NCBI GenBank assembly: GCA_003193815.1
Contig: PSPB01000050.1
Location: 1 to 5,246, forward strand
DNA: 5,246 nucleotides
Direction: 5' to 3'
Source: Methanobacteriota archaeon
GTDB taxonomy: Archaea > Thermoplasmatota > Poseidoniia > MGIII > CG-Epi1
Both the position numbers and the translations under genes were made by a program. Of this stretch, positions 1 through 5,191 are shown one piece after another; the first letter of the stretch is position 1, and every line of letters begins with the position of its first letter. Under the pieces are notes generated by a model. That model saw only the letters and a program-made list of their open reading frames with translations, ran no database searches and was not told where the DNA came from.

Positions 1-234
1 GCTCGCCACCTGCCGCAGCGTTTCGTCAAACAGGATGACGCCTGAGATGTGCTGCTCCATCCCCGGCGCGGTGAAGAGTATCTCACGGAACTCGCGCCGC
101 AATCCGGGCTCGTTGGGCAGCCCCAACTGCGCCAGCCGCTTGCCCATCGTGGGAGTGGATTCGTCCGCCGCCAGGATGCCCTTGCCCGGCACCGCCAGCG
201 CACGGGCGGTCGCCTCCAGTGCCTCTCGGTCCAT
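1..234 (-). CDS. Class I fructose-bisphosphate aldolase, N-terminal part (runs off left edge)
   Basis: This is the N-terminal 78 residues of an open frame from ATG at 234 that continues past base 1. The product resembles the eukaryote/bacterial class I (Schiff-base) fructose-1,6-bisphosphate aldolase, which condenses dihydroxyacetone phosphate and glyceraldehyde-3-phosphate in gluconeogenesis or cleaves the product in glycolysis. Visible signatures are GKGILAADEST at residues 17-27, KRL at 32-34, and SGVILFDETLRQ at 64-75. By the spacing of rabbit aldolase A, D24 matches catalytic Asp33, and K32/R33 match Lys41/Arg42. The Schiff-base lysine lies beyond the window. The ATG is chosen because the family's N-terminal helix begins just before this motif; a GTG at 252-250 is in frame but would add residues without family similarity. 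No clear Shine-Dalgarno sequence precedes it. It lies 21 bases after the glpX stop and is surely co-transcribed. It is unlike the DeoC-type archaeal class I aldolases and the bifunctional FBP aldolase/phosphatase. Confidence 0.88.
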   Translation of the reverse strand, partial: MDREALEATARALAVPGKGILAADESTPTMGKRLAQLGLPNEPGLRREFREILFTAPGMEQHISGVILFDETLRQVAS

Positions 235-255
235 GCAGCCCGAAACTGGCACAGC

Positions 256-1209
256 TTAAGAGGCTGGCGCGTGTTCGTGACGGATAATTTCGTCGCGGCT
301 GTCGGCAACCGAGATGACTCGGCTGGTCGTCACCGTTCCCGACTTCCCCGCTACGGGGCCGGGCAACCAGCCGTCGCAGACTCCCGTCGCCACGAAGACC
401 GCGTCGTCGGAAGTGCAGAGCTCGTCGCGCTGCCAGAGCCGGTCGACGTCGTCGCCGAGCATCTCGACTGCCCGCGCGCGGAACTCCGGCTTGTGGAAAT
501 GCAGCCGCCCCTCGAAGAAACCGCCAAGCCCGCGCAACGCGGTGGCGGTGATGACGCCTTCGGGCGCAGCGCCGATGCCGAGCAGCAGGTCGGCTTCGCC
601 GGTCGCGGCACGCAGCGCGCCAACGATGTCACCGTCGCCGATGAGTTGCAGCTGCGCACCGGCTGCGCGGATTTCAGCGATTAGCTGGTCGTGGCGCGGA
701 CGCTCGAGCACGATTACCCGCACCTCCGAGAGCGGCTTCCCCAGCACTTCGGCCGTTGCGTGCAAATTGTCGGCGACCGGGGCGTCAAGGCTGACGTGGC
801 CCGTCAGCTCCGCCGGGCCGGCAATCTTGTTCATGTAGCAATCGGGCGCATGGAGGAGCGCGCCGCGCGGTGCCGCCGCCAGCACGGCAAGCGCGTCTGG
901 GTCGTCTCGCGCGCAATTGTTGGTGCACTCGAGCGGGTCGATTGCGATATCGACCGCAATCGCACCGGGGTCGCCCTGCCGCGAGCCGAGCGGCTCGCCA
1001 ATCCAGAGCATCGGCGCCTCGTCGCGCTCGCCCTCGCCAATCGCGACACGCCCGTCGAAGGCGATGGTGTCGAAGACCGCGCGCATCGCGGCCACCGCCG
1101 CCGCGTCAGCCGCCTTGTTGTCGCCGCAGCCGCGCATGCTGCCGGCGGCGATAGCGGCTGCCTCGGTGGCGCGCAGGAATTCAGGTGTCAGACTCGTAAC
1201 AGACTCCAC
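256..1209 (-). CDS. glpX: Fructose-1,6-bisphosphatase class II (GlpX family)
   Basis: The 317-residue product has the normal length and full domain of class II fructose-1,6-bisphosphatase, a cytosolic metal-dependent enzyme that converts fructose-1,6-bisphosphate to fructose-6-phosphate. In order, the motifs are GDNKAAD (29-35), IGEGERDEAPM (57-67), the DPxE metal motif (91-94), HAPDCYMNK (120-128), PRHD (171-174), DGD (192-194), GIGAAPEG (211-218) and FVATGVCDG near the C-terminus. By comparison with E. coli GlpX recalled from memory, metal ligands D33, E57, D85, E88 and E213 correspond to D35, E59, D91, E94 and E217, all present. Two glycines are changed: the Gly after DPxE is Cys95, and the second Gly of GIGGAPEG is Ala214. 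The start is GTG at 1209, since similarity begins at about residue 9 and a TATA box lies at the right distance for a leaderless message. The gene heads an operon with the aldolase. Base composition matches rpoB, so any transfer is not recent. Confidence 0.95.
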   Translation of the reverse strand: MESVTSLTPEFLRATEAAAIAAGSMRGCGDNKAADAAAVAAMRAVFDTIAFDGRVAIGEGERDEAPMLWIGEPLGSRQGDPGAIAVDIAIDPLECTNNCARDDPDALAVLAAAPRGALLHAPDCYMNKIAGPAELTGHVSLDAPVADNLHATAEVLGKPLSEVRVIVLERPRHDQLIAEIRAAGAQLQLIGDGDIVGALRAATGEADLLLGIGAAPEGVITATALRGLGGFFEGRLHFHKPEFRARAVEMLGDDVDRLWQRDELCTSDDAVFVATGVCDGWLPGPVAGKSGTVTTSRVISVADSRDEIIRHEHAPAS

Positions 1210-1228
1210 GCGCCGCGATTGCGCGCGG

Positions 1229-1237
1229 TTTTATAAT
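1229..1237 (-). promoter_or_regulatory. TATA box of the glpX-aldolase operon
   Basis: Read on the - strand this is ATTATAAAA, an isolated AT-rich archaeal TATA element in GC-rich surroundings. Its centre at about 1233 is 24-26 bases upstream of the GTG start at 1209, the usual distance from TATA box to transcription start. The transcript is therefore predicted to begin at or within a few bases of the start codon, which fits the lack of any Shine-Dalgarno sequence upstream. Confidence 0.7.
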
Positions 1238-1298
1238 GATGGCTACGGAAGCCCACCCCAACATCACTTCCAGGGTAACAAAATGACCATCTCTGTCG

Positions 1299-1323
1299 TC
1301 AGGGGGCCCTCGTCGGCCCCTGA
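1299..1323. other. GC-rich hairpin in the divergent intergenic region
   Basis: TCAGGGG (1299-1305) pairs with CCCCTGA (1317-1323). After one bulged G (1306), CC (1307-1308) pairs with GG (1315-1316), leaving a 6-base loop. The hairpin ends 10 bases before the tRNA TATA box. No T-run follows on the + strand, so it does not look like a terminator. It could be a protein-binding site near the tRNA promoter or have no function. Confidence 0.4.
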
Positions 1324-1333
1324 AAGTCGGAAA

Positions 1334-1343
1334 TTATTATATA
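1334..1343 (+). promoter_or_regulatory. TATA box for tRNA-Lys (and possibly the rpoHBA' operon)
   Basis: TTATTATATA stands out in GC-rich DNA, preceded by a purine-rich GGAAA that could act as the TFB recognition element. The TATA-like core is centred near 1340, so transcription should start around 1364-1367, giving a tRNA leader of about 25 bases. No comparable element lies in the 44 bases between the tRNA and rpoH, so this may also be the promoter of the polymerase genes. Confidence 0.7.
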
Positions 1344-1364
1344 GTGCCCTTGCTTGGCGAGCCG

Positions 1365-1478
1365 CTCCAGCGTGTCGGCGGTGCATAGAAGGGCCTGTAG
1401 CTTAGCCAGGTAGAGCGTCCGGCTTTTAACCGGACGGCCAAGGGTTCGAATCCCTTCAGGCCCGCCGACACGCTGGAG
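1365..1478. repeat. Perfect 17-bp inverted repeat enclosing the tRNA gene
   Basis: The left arm, 1365-1381 (CTCCAGCGTGTCGGCGG), is the exact reverse complement of the right arm, 1462-1478. The right arm includes the last two acceptor-stem bases and the discriminator of the tRNA. With the tRNA acceptor stem formed, 14 base pairs (1365-1378 with 1465-1478) remain as a leader-trailer helix, with a 12-base bulge on the 5' side and none on the 3' side. An outer imperfect extension pairs 1349-1356 with 1482-1489, beyond an asymmetric 8/3-base internal loop. The left arm begins almost exactly at the predicted transcription start. A chance 17-bp match across so short a stretch is very unlikely. Confidence 0.9.
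1391..1464 (+). tRNA. tRNA-Lys, anticodon UUU
   Basis: A full 74-base cloverleaf without intron. The acceptor stem is GGGCCTG/CAGGCCC. The D stem is GCTT/GAGC with one T-G wobble and a 9-base loop. The anticodon stem is TCCGG/CCGGA with loop CTTTTAA, placing anticodon TTT at 1425-1427. The variable region has 5 bases, and the T stem AAGGG/CCCTT carries loop TTCGAAT. The discriminator is G1464, as in archaeal tRNA-Lys. The CCA tail is not encoded, since CCG follows, so it must be added after 3' processing. UUU reads AAA and, through wobble, AAG lysine codons. The gene lies 44 bases before rpoH on the same strand and within a 17-bp inverted repeat, which could form a leader-trailer stem in the precursor. 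Confidence 0.97.
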
Positions 1479-1492
1479 TGTCAAGCAGGCGC

Positions 1493-1502
1493 GGAAGGGG
1501 GA
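1493..1502 (+). promoter_or_regulatory. Purine-rich ribosome binding site of rpoH
   Basis: GGAAGGGGGA is an imperfect Shine-Dalgarno match ending 6 bases before the TTG at 1509. It supports TTG as the start codon, since no ATG or GTG is available in frame nearby upstream. Confidence 0.6.
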
Positions 1503-1508
1503 ATTAAC

Positions 1509-1754
1509 TTGGACGAAAAACTATTGTGGCTTCATAAACTGGTACCGGGACATCGAAAACTCGAAGCTAAAGAGGCAAAAAGTGCGCTCGGTGAGCTGAA
1601 TGTCAGGGCGGAGCAACTACCGCGCATCCTGCTCTCTGACCCTGCTATTCAGGCTATGGATGAGGAAATCCAGGGCGGGGACGTCATCGAAGTTTCACGC
1701 AGTGGCGGCCGCGCCGGGATTAACTTGGCGTACCGGCTGGTGGTGGCAGAATGA
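1509..1754 (+). CDS. rpoH: DNA-directed RNA polymerase subunit H (Rpb5 C-terminal homologue)
   Basis: The 81-residue product is a small core subunit of archaeal RNA polymerase, equivalent to the C-terminal assembly domain of eukaryotic Rpb5, which docks on the large subunit near the downstream DNA channel. Family landmarks are HKLVPGH near the N-terminus (residues 9-15), LPRILLSDPA in the middle, a GGDVIEVSR strand, and the terminal YRLVV. The length is typical. The start is TTG at 1509, preceded by a purine-rich ribosome site, and the conserved domain begins only a few residues later. The first third of the gene is more AT-rich (CTA, TTG, CAT and AAA codons) than rpoB, which may keep the 5' end of the message open. 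Its TGA overlaps the rpoB ATG by four bases, so translation is probably coupled. No TATA box lies between it and the upstream tRNA. Confidence 0.96.
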   Translation: MDEKLLWLHKLVPGHRKLEAKEAKSALGELNVRAEQLPRILLSDPAIQAMDEEIQGGDVIEVSRSGGRAGINLAYRLVVAE

Positions 1755-4700
1755 ACATGCGGCCGCTAATCAAGTCCTTCTTCCGCGGCAAGAGCACCGC
1801 AGGACCGAGCGCGGCGATGGTCAACCATCAGCTCGGTTCGTTCAATGACTTCCTGCCGCACGCCGATAACAGCGCGCCCTGGATGCAGCGAGTCGTCAAC
1901 AATATCACCGTCGGCGCCGACGAGAGCATGCGCGGCTCCATCCGGCTCGAGCTGGGTGATTTGGACGTTATCGTCAAACTGGGCGACGTGCGCGTCGGGC
2001 GACCGATGGTCTATGAGGCCAACGGCTCGCAGTCGGACGCCATCCCGATGATGTCGCGGCTGCGCAACCTCACCTACGCTGCGCCCATCCTGCTGCGCTT
2101 CACGGTTATCGAGGAAGAAATCGAGATTGAAGATATCGAGGAAGAAATCGGGCTGATGCCGATTATGGTCAAGTCCTCGCTCTGCAACCTGCACCGCAAT
2201 TCGGTTTACATCCAGGAAAAATACGAAATCGAGTCCACCCCCACCGACGCCGAATATCGCACCATCCTCCAGCAGGAGCAGGAGGACCCGGAAGATCCCG
2301 GCGGCTATTTCATCGTCAACGGCACCGAGCGCGTGCTCGTTTGCCTCGAGGACCTGGCGCCCAACCGGGTGATGGTCGAGCGCAATGCGCGCTACCAGCG
2401 GCAGACCGAACTCGCCAAGGTCTTCTCGCAGCGAGAGGGCTTCCGCGCCCTCACGGTGGTTGAGAAGAAGAAGGACGGTATCCTGCAGGTTTCGATTCCG
2501 GTCGCCTCGGGGCAGGTCCCGCTGGTGGTGCTGATGATGGCGCTCGGGATGGAGTCAGCTGACGAAATCATGTCGGCCATCAACGCCGACGACACCACCC
2601 AGAATCAGGTGCTGGCCAACATCGAGGAGATTCACCAGAACGAATCGGTCTTCACGACCGAAGAGGCGCTGCAGTACCTGGAGCGCCGTTTTGCCGCCGG
2701 GCAGTCGAAAGAGTACCGGCGCAAGCGCATCAACTACATCATCGACAACACCCTGTTGCCGCACCTCTCGACCAGTCAGGAAGTGCGCGGCAAGAAGGCG
2801 CTCTTCCTCGGCCGCATGGCGCGCGAAGTGCTCGAGCTGGCGACCGGCAGCCGTAAGCCGGACGACAAGGACCACTACGCCAACAAACGGCTCAAGCTGG
2901 CGGGCAACCTGATGGAAGAGCTGTTCCGCACGGGCTTGCAGGCACTGCTCAACGACATGAAGTACCAGATGGAGCGCAATTACGCCAAGCGCAAGGATAA
3001 CCGCGTCCACAACGCCGTGCGGCGCGACGTGCTCACCAACAAGATTATGCACGCCATGGCGACCGGCAACTGGACCGGTGGCCGCGCCGGCGTGTCGCAG
3101 CTGCTCGACCGCACCTGCAACATGGCGACGCTGAGCCACCTGCGTCGCGTGATTTCACCGCTGACCCGCAGCCAGCCCCACTTCGAGGCGCGCGACCTGC
3201 ACTCGACCCAGTTCGGACGACTCTGCCCCAACGAGACACCGGAGGGGCAGAACTGCGGACTGGTCAAGAATCTGGCGTTGATGGTTGATGTTTCCGAAAA
3301 CCTGCCCGACAGCGAAATTCTGGGTACGCTACGTGATCTGGACGTCCAGCCGCTCGAGAAATTCAAAGAGGGGTGGGGCAAAATCTACTTCAACGGCGAT
3401 CTGGCCGGTTGCCATCCGGCTCCGAAGGACCTCGTCCTCAAAATTCGGCAGCTGCGACGCGAGGCGCGCATCCGCCATACGGTGAACGTGCGCTATGACG
3501 ATTCTCTCGACGATGTGATTATAAACAGCGACCCGGGCCGTATCCGCCGCCCGCTGCTGATAGTTGACCGCAACAACAAGCTGCGCATCACCGACAAGGA
3601 TATCAAGAGTGCCGACTCGGAGAAGGTGTCCTGGAACGACCTGCTGAAGCGGGGACTTGTCGAATATATCGATGCCGAGGAGGAGGAAAACTGCCTGATT
3701 GCGCTCAACACCGATGACCTGGCGCGCAACCGGAAGACCCACGCCTACACCCATATGGAAGTGGATCCGATGGTTATTCTCGGTGTCGCGACCTCCAACG
3801 TTCCCTTCCCCGAGCATAACTCGTCGCCGCGCTGTACGATGGGCGCCGGTATGTCGAAGCAGTCGCTCGGGATGGGGCAGTCCAACTACCGGCTGCGTCC
3901 CGATACGCGCGGCCACCTGATGCACTACCCGCAGCAGCCGATGGTCCAGACCGAAGCGATGCGCTACAACACCCTGCGAGTCCGACCCGCGGGGCAGAAC
4001 ATGGTCGTGGCGGTGATGAGCTACCACGGCTACAACATGGAAGACGCGCTGATTTTCAACCGCGGCTCGATTGACCGTGGCCTCGGTCGCTCCAGTTTCA
4101 TGCGCTCCTACATCTCCGAAGAGCGACGCTACCCCGGCGGCCAGGAGGACCGCTTCGTGATTCCCGGCCCCGACGTACGCGGTGCGCGCTCCGAAGAGGC
4201 GTACTTCAACCTCGAGGAGGACGGGCTGATTTACCCCGAGGTCGACCTGCGCGGGCGCGAGGTGCTGATTGGCAAGACCAGTCCGCCCCGCTTCCTCGCC
4301 GAGCCGACCGACTTCCTGACCCCGCAGAAAGTGCGCGAATCGTCGCTGACGGTACGCCACGGCGAGAAGGGGACGGTCGATTCGGTGATGCTCTCCGAGA
4401 CCGAGAGCGGCTCGCGCATCGCACGTATCCGCGTGCGCGACCAACGCGTCCCGGAGCTGGGCGACAAGTTCGCCAGCCGGCACGGGCAGAAGGGAGTCAT
4501 CGGCCACATGGTGCCGCCGGAGGGGATGCCCTTCACCGCCACCGGTATCGTCCCAGATCTTATCATCAACCCACACGCGATTCCGAGCCGCATGACTATC
4601 GCCCACGTGCTGGAGATGGTGGGCGGCAAGCTGGGCGCCATGCGTGGCAGCCTCATCGATGGCAGCGCCTTCTCGGGCGAGAAGGAGGCTGATCTGCGCG

Positions 4701-5191
4701 GTGAACTTGCCGGCTTCGGCTTCAAGCACACTGGCCGCGAGTCGCTCTACGACGGGCAGACCGGCCGCCGCATCGACGCCGACATTTTCATCGGCGTCAT
4801 CTATTACCAGAAGCTGCACCACATGGTCAGCGGCAAAATGCACGCCCGCTCACGCGGACCGGTGCAACTGCTGACGCGCCAGCCGACCGAGGGGCGCGCC
4901 CGCATGGGCGGGCTGCGGTTCGGTGAGATGGAGCGCGACTGCCTCATCGGTCACGGTGCAGCGATGGTCATCAAGGACCGATTGCTCGACGAGAGCGACA
5001 AAACACTGCAGTATGTCGACAGCCGTTCGGGACATATTTCCTACATGGACCGGCGCGGCGTGCTGACCTCGCCCATGGGCGACAATACCGCCATCTATCC
5101 CGTGACGATGTCATATGCGTTCAAGCTGCTGCTTGAGGAGCTGAAGTCGCTCGGCATCGCGGCGCGGCTGCGCCTGGAGGACCTCTCATGA
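1751..5191 (+). CDS. rpoB: DNA-directed RNA polymerase subunit B (unsplit RpoB)
   Basis: At 1146 residues this is the full, unsplit second-largest subunit of archaeal RNA polymerase (Rpb2 homologue), which forms one side of the active-centre cleft. In order: LIKSFFRGK and GSFNDFL at the N-terminus; DPGGYFIVNGTERV from D182 (protrusion/lobe region); LDRTCNMATLSHLRRVISPL and ETPEGQNCGLVKNLAL from E495 (fork region); YHGYNMEDAL from Y758, with E764/D765 matching the acidic pair near the catalytic metal; GDKFASRHGQKG from G904, with K906 and K914 matching Rpb2 Lys979 and Lys987; LTRQPTEGRARMGGLRFGEMERD from L1041; and SYAFKLLLEELKSLGI near the end, the segment that contacts the large subunit. The C-terminal zinc ribbon has lost its Cys ligands: D1090, S1093 and S1107 stand where Cys is expected, and the fourth is not recognisable. 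Residues 120-134 are an acidic stretch encoded by a short direct repeat. The ATG overlaps the rpoH stop, and the gene ends overlapping the rpoA' start. Confidence 0.99.
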   Translation: MNMRPLIKSFFRGKSTAGPSAAMVNHQLGSFNDFLPHADNSAPWMQRVVNNITVGADESMRGSIRLELGDLDVIVKLGDVRVGRPMVYEANGSQSDAIPMMSRLRNLTYAAPILLRFTVIEEEIEIEDIEEEIGLMPIMVKSSLCNLHRNSVYIQEKYEIESTPTDAEYRTILQQEQEDPEDPGGYFIVNGTERVLVCLEDLAPNRVMVERNARYQRQTELAKVFSQREGFRALTVVEKKKDGILQVSIPVASGQVPLVVLMMALGMESADEIMSAINADDTTQNQVLANIEEIHQNESVFTTEEALQYLERRFAAGQSKEYRRKRINYIIDNTLLPHLSTSQEVRGKKALFLGRMAREVLELATGSRKPDDKDHYANKRLKLAGNLMEELFRTGLQALLNDMKYQMERNYAKRKDNRVHNAVRRDVLTNKIMHAMATGNWTGGRAGVSQLLDRTCNMATLSHLRRVISPLTRSQPHFEARDLHSTQFGRLCPNETPEGQNCGLVKNLALMVDVSENLPDSEILGTLRDLDVQPLEKFKEGWGKIYFNGDLAGCHPAPKDLVLKIRQLRREARIRHTVNVRYDDSLDDVIINSDPGRIRRPLLIVDRNNKLRITDKDIKSADSEKVSWNDLLKRGLVEYIDAEEEENCLIALNTDDLARNRKTHAYTHMEVDPMVILGVATSNVPFPEHNSSPRCTMGAGMSKQSLGMGQSNYRLRPDTRGHLMHYPQQPMVQTEAMRYNTLRVRPAGQNMVVAVMSYHGYNMEDALIFNRGSIDRGLGRSSFMRSYISEERRYPGGQEDRFVIPGPDVRGARSEEAYFNLEEDGLIYPEVDLRGREVLIGKTSPPRFLAEPTDFLTPQKVRESSLTVRHGEKGTVDSVMLSETESGSRIARIRVRDQRVPELGDKFASRHGQKGVIGHMVPPEGMPFTATGIVPDLIINPHAIPSRMTIAHVLEMVGGKLGAMRGSLIDGSAFSGEKEADLRGELAGFGFKHTGRESLYDGQTGRRIDADIFIGVIYYQKLHHMVSGKMHARSRGPVQLLTRQPTEGRARMGGLRFGEMERDCLIGHGAAMVIKDRLLDESDKTLQYVDSRSGHISYMDRRGVLTSPMGDNTAIYPVTMSYAFKLLLEELKSLGIAARLRLEDLS
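2107..2150 (+). repeat. Short direct repeat inside rpoB
   Basis: TATCGAGGAAGAAATCG occurs at 2107-2123 and again at 2134-2150, a perfect 17-base match with a 27-base (nine-codon) offset that keeps the frame. It encodes the acidic segment at residues 120-134 (two IEEEI units) just before the conserved MPIMVKSSLCNL motif. Confidence 0.8.
5176..5180 (+). promoter_or_regulatory. Shine-Dalgarno sequence of rpoA' inside the rpoB end
   Basis: A perfect GGAGG lies in the last rpoB codons, 7 bases before the ATG at 5188. It decides for that ATG over the second in-frame ATG at 5200. Confidence 0.75.

Noticed and set aside
49..684. 211-codon + strand frame over the aldolase and glpX genes
   Set aside because: It lies opposite two clearly conserved - strand genes, is rich in Arg/Ala/Gly, and shows no family motif.
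691..1236. 181-codon + strand frame opposite glpX
   Set aside because: A shadow of glpX with Arg-rich translation and no motif or promoter of its own.
1299..1330. Hairpin considered as an intrinsic terminator
   Set aside because: No T-run follows on either strand in the right place, and archaeal termination depends mainly on T-rich tracts rather than hairpins.
1283..1405. Small + strand ATG frame of 40 codons (MTISVVRG...) ending in the tRNA
   Set aside because: It runs over the tRNA TATA box, the inverted repeat and the tRNA itself, and has no convincing ribosome site.
1391..1464. Permuted or intron-containing tRNA, suggested by the flanking inverted repeat
   Set aside because: The mature tRNA is contiguous in normal order with no insertion, and no bulge-helix-bulge motif is evident in the perfect stem.
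1365..1478. tRNA-associated integration (att) site or mobile element ends
   Set aside because: The repeat is inverted and flanks only the tRNA. There is no direct repeat of the tRNA 3' end, integrase or transposase in the window.
1299..1484. 61-codon - strand frame with the GPEGIRTL...PVKSRTLYLAKLQALL pattern
   Set aside because: This is the antisense translation of the tRNA-Lys gene. The same peptide is widely mis-annotated as a protein wherever this tRNA occurs.
3329..4843. 504-codon open frame on the - strand opposite rpoB
   Set aside because: It is a product of the high GC third-position bias of rpoB, with His/Val/Ala-rich low-complexity composition and no recognisable domain, fully inside an essential conserved gene.
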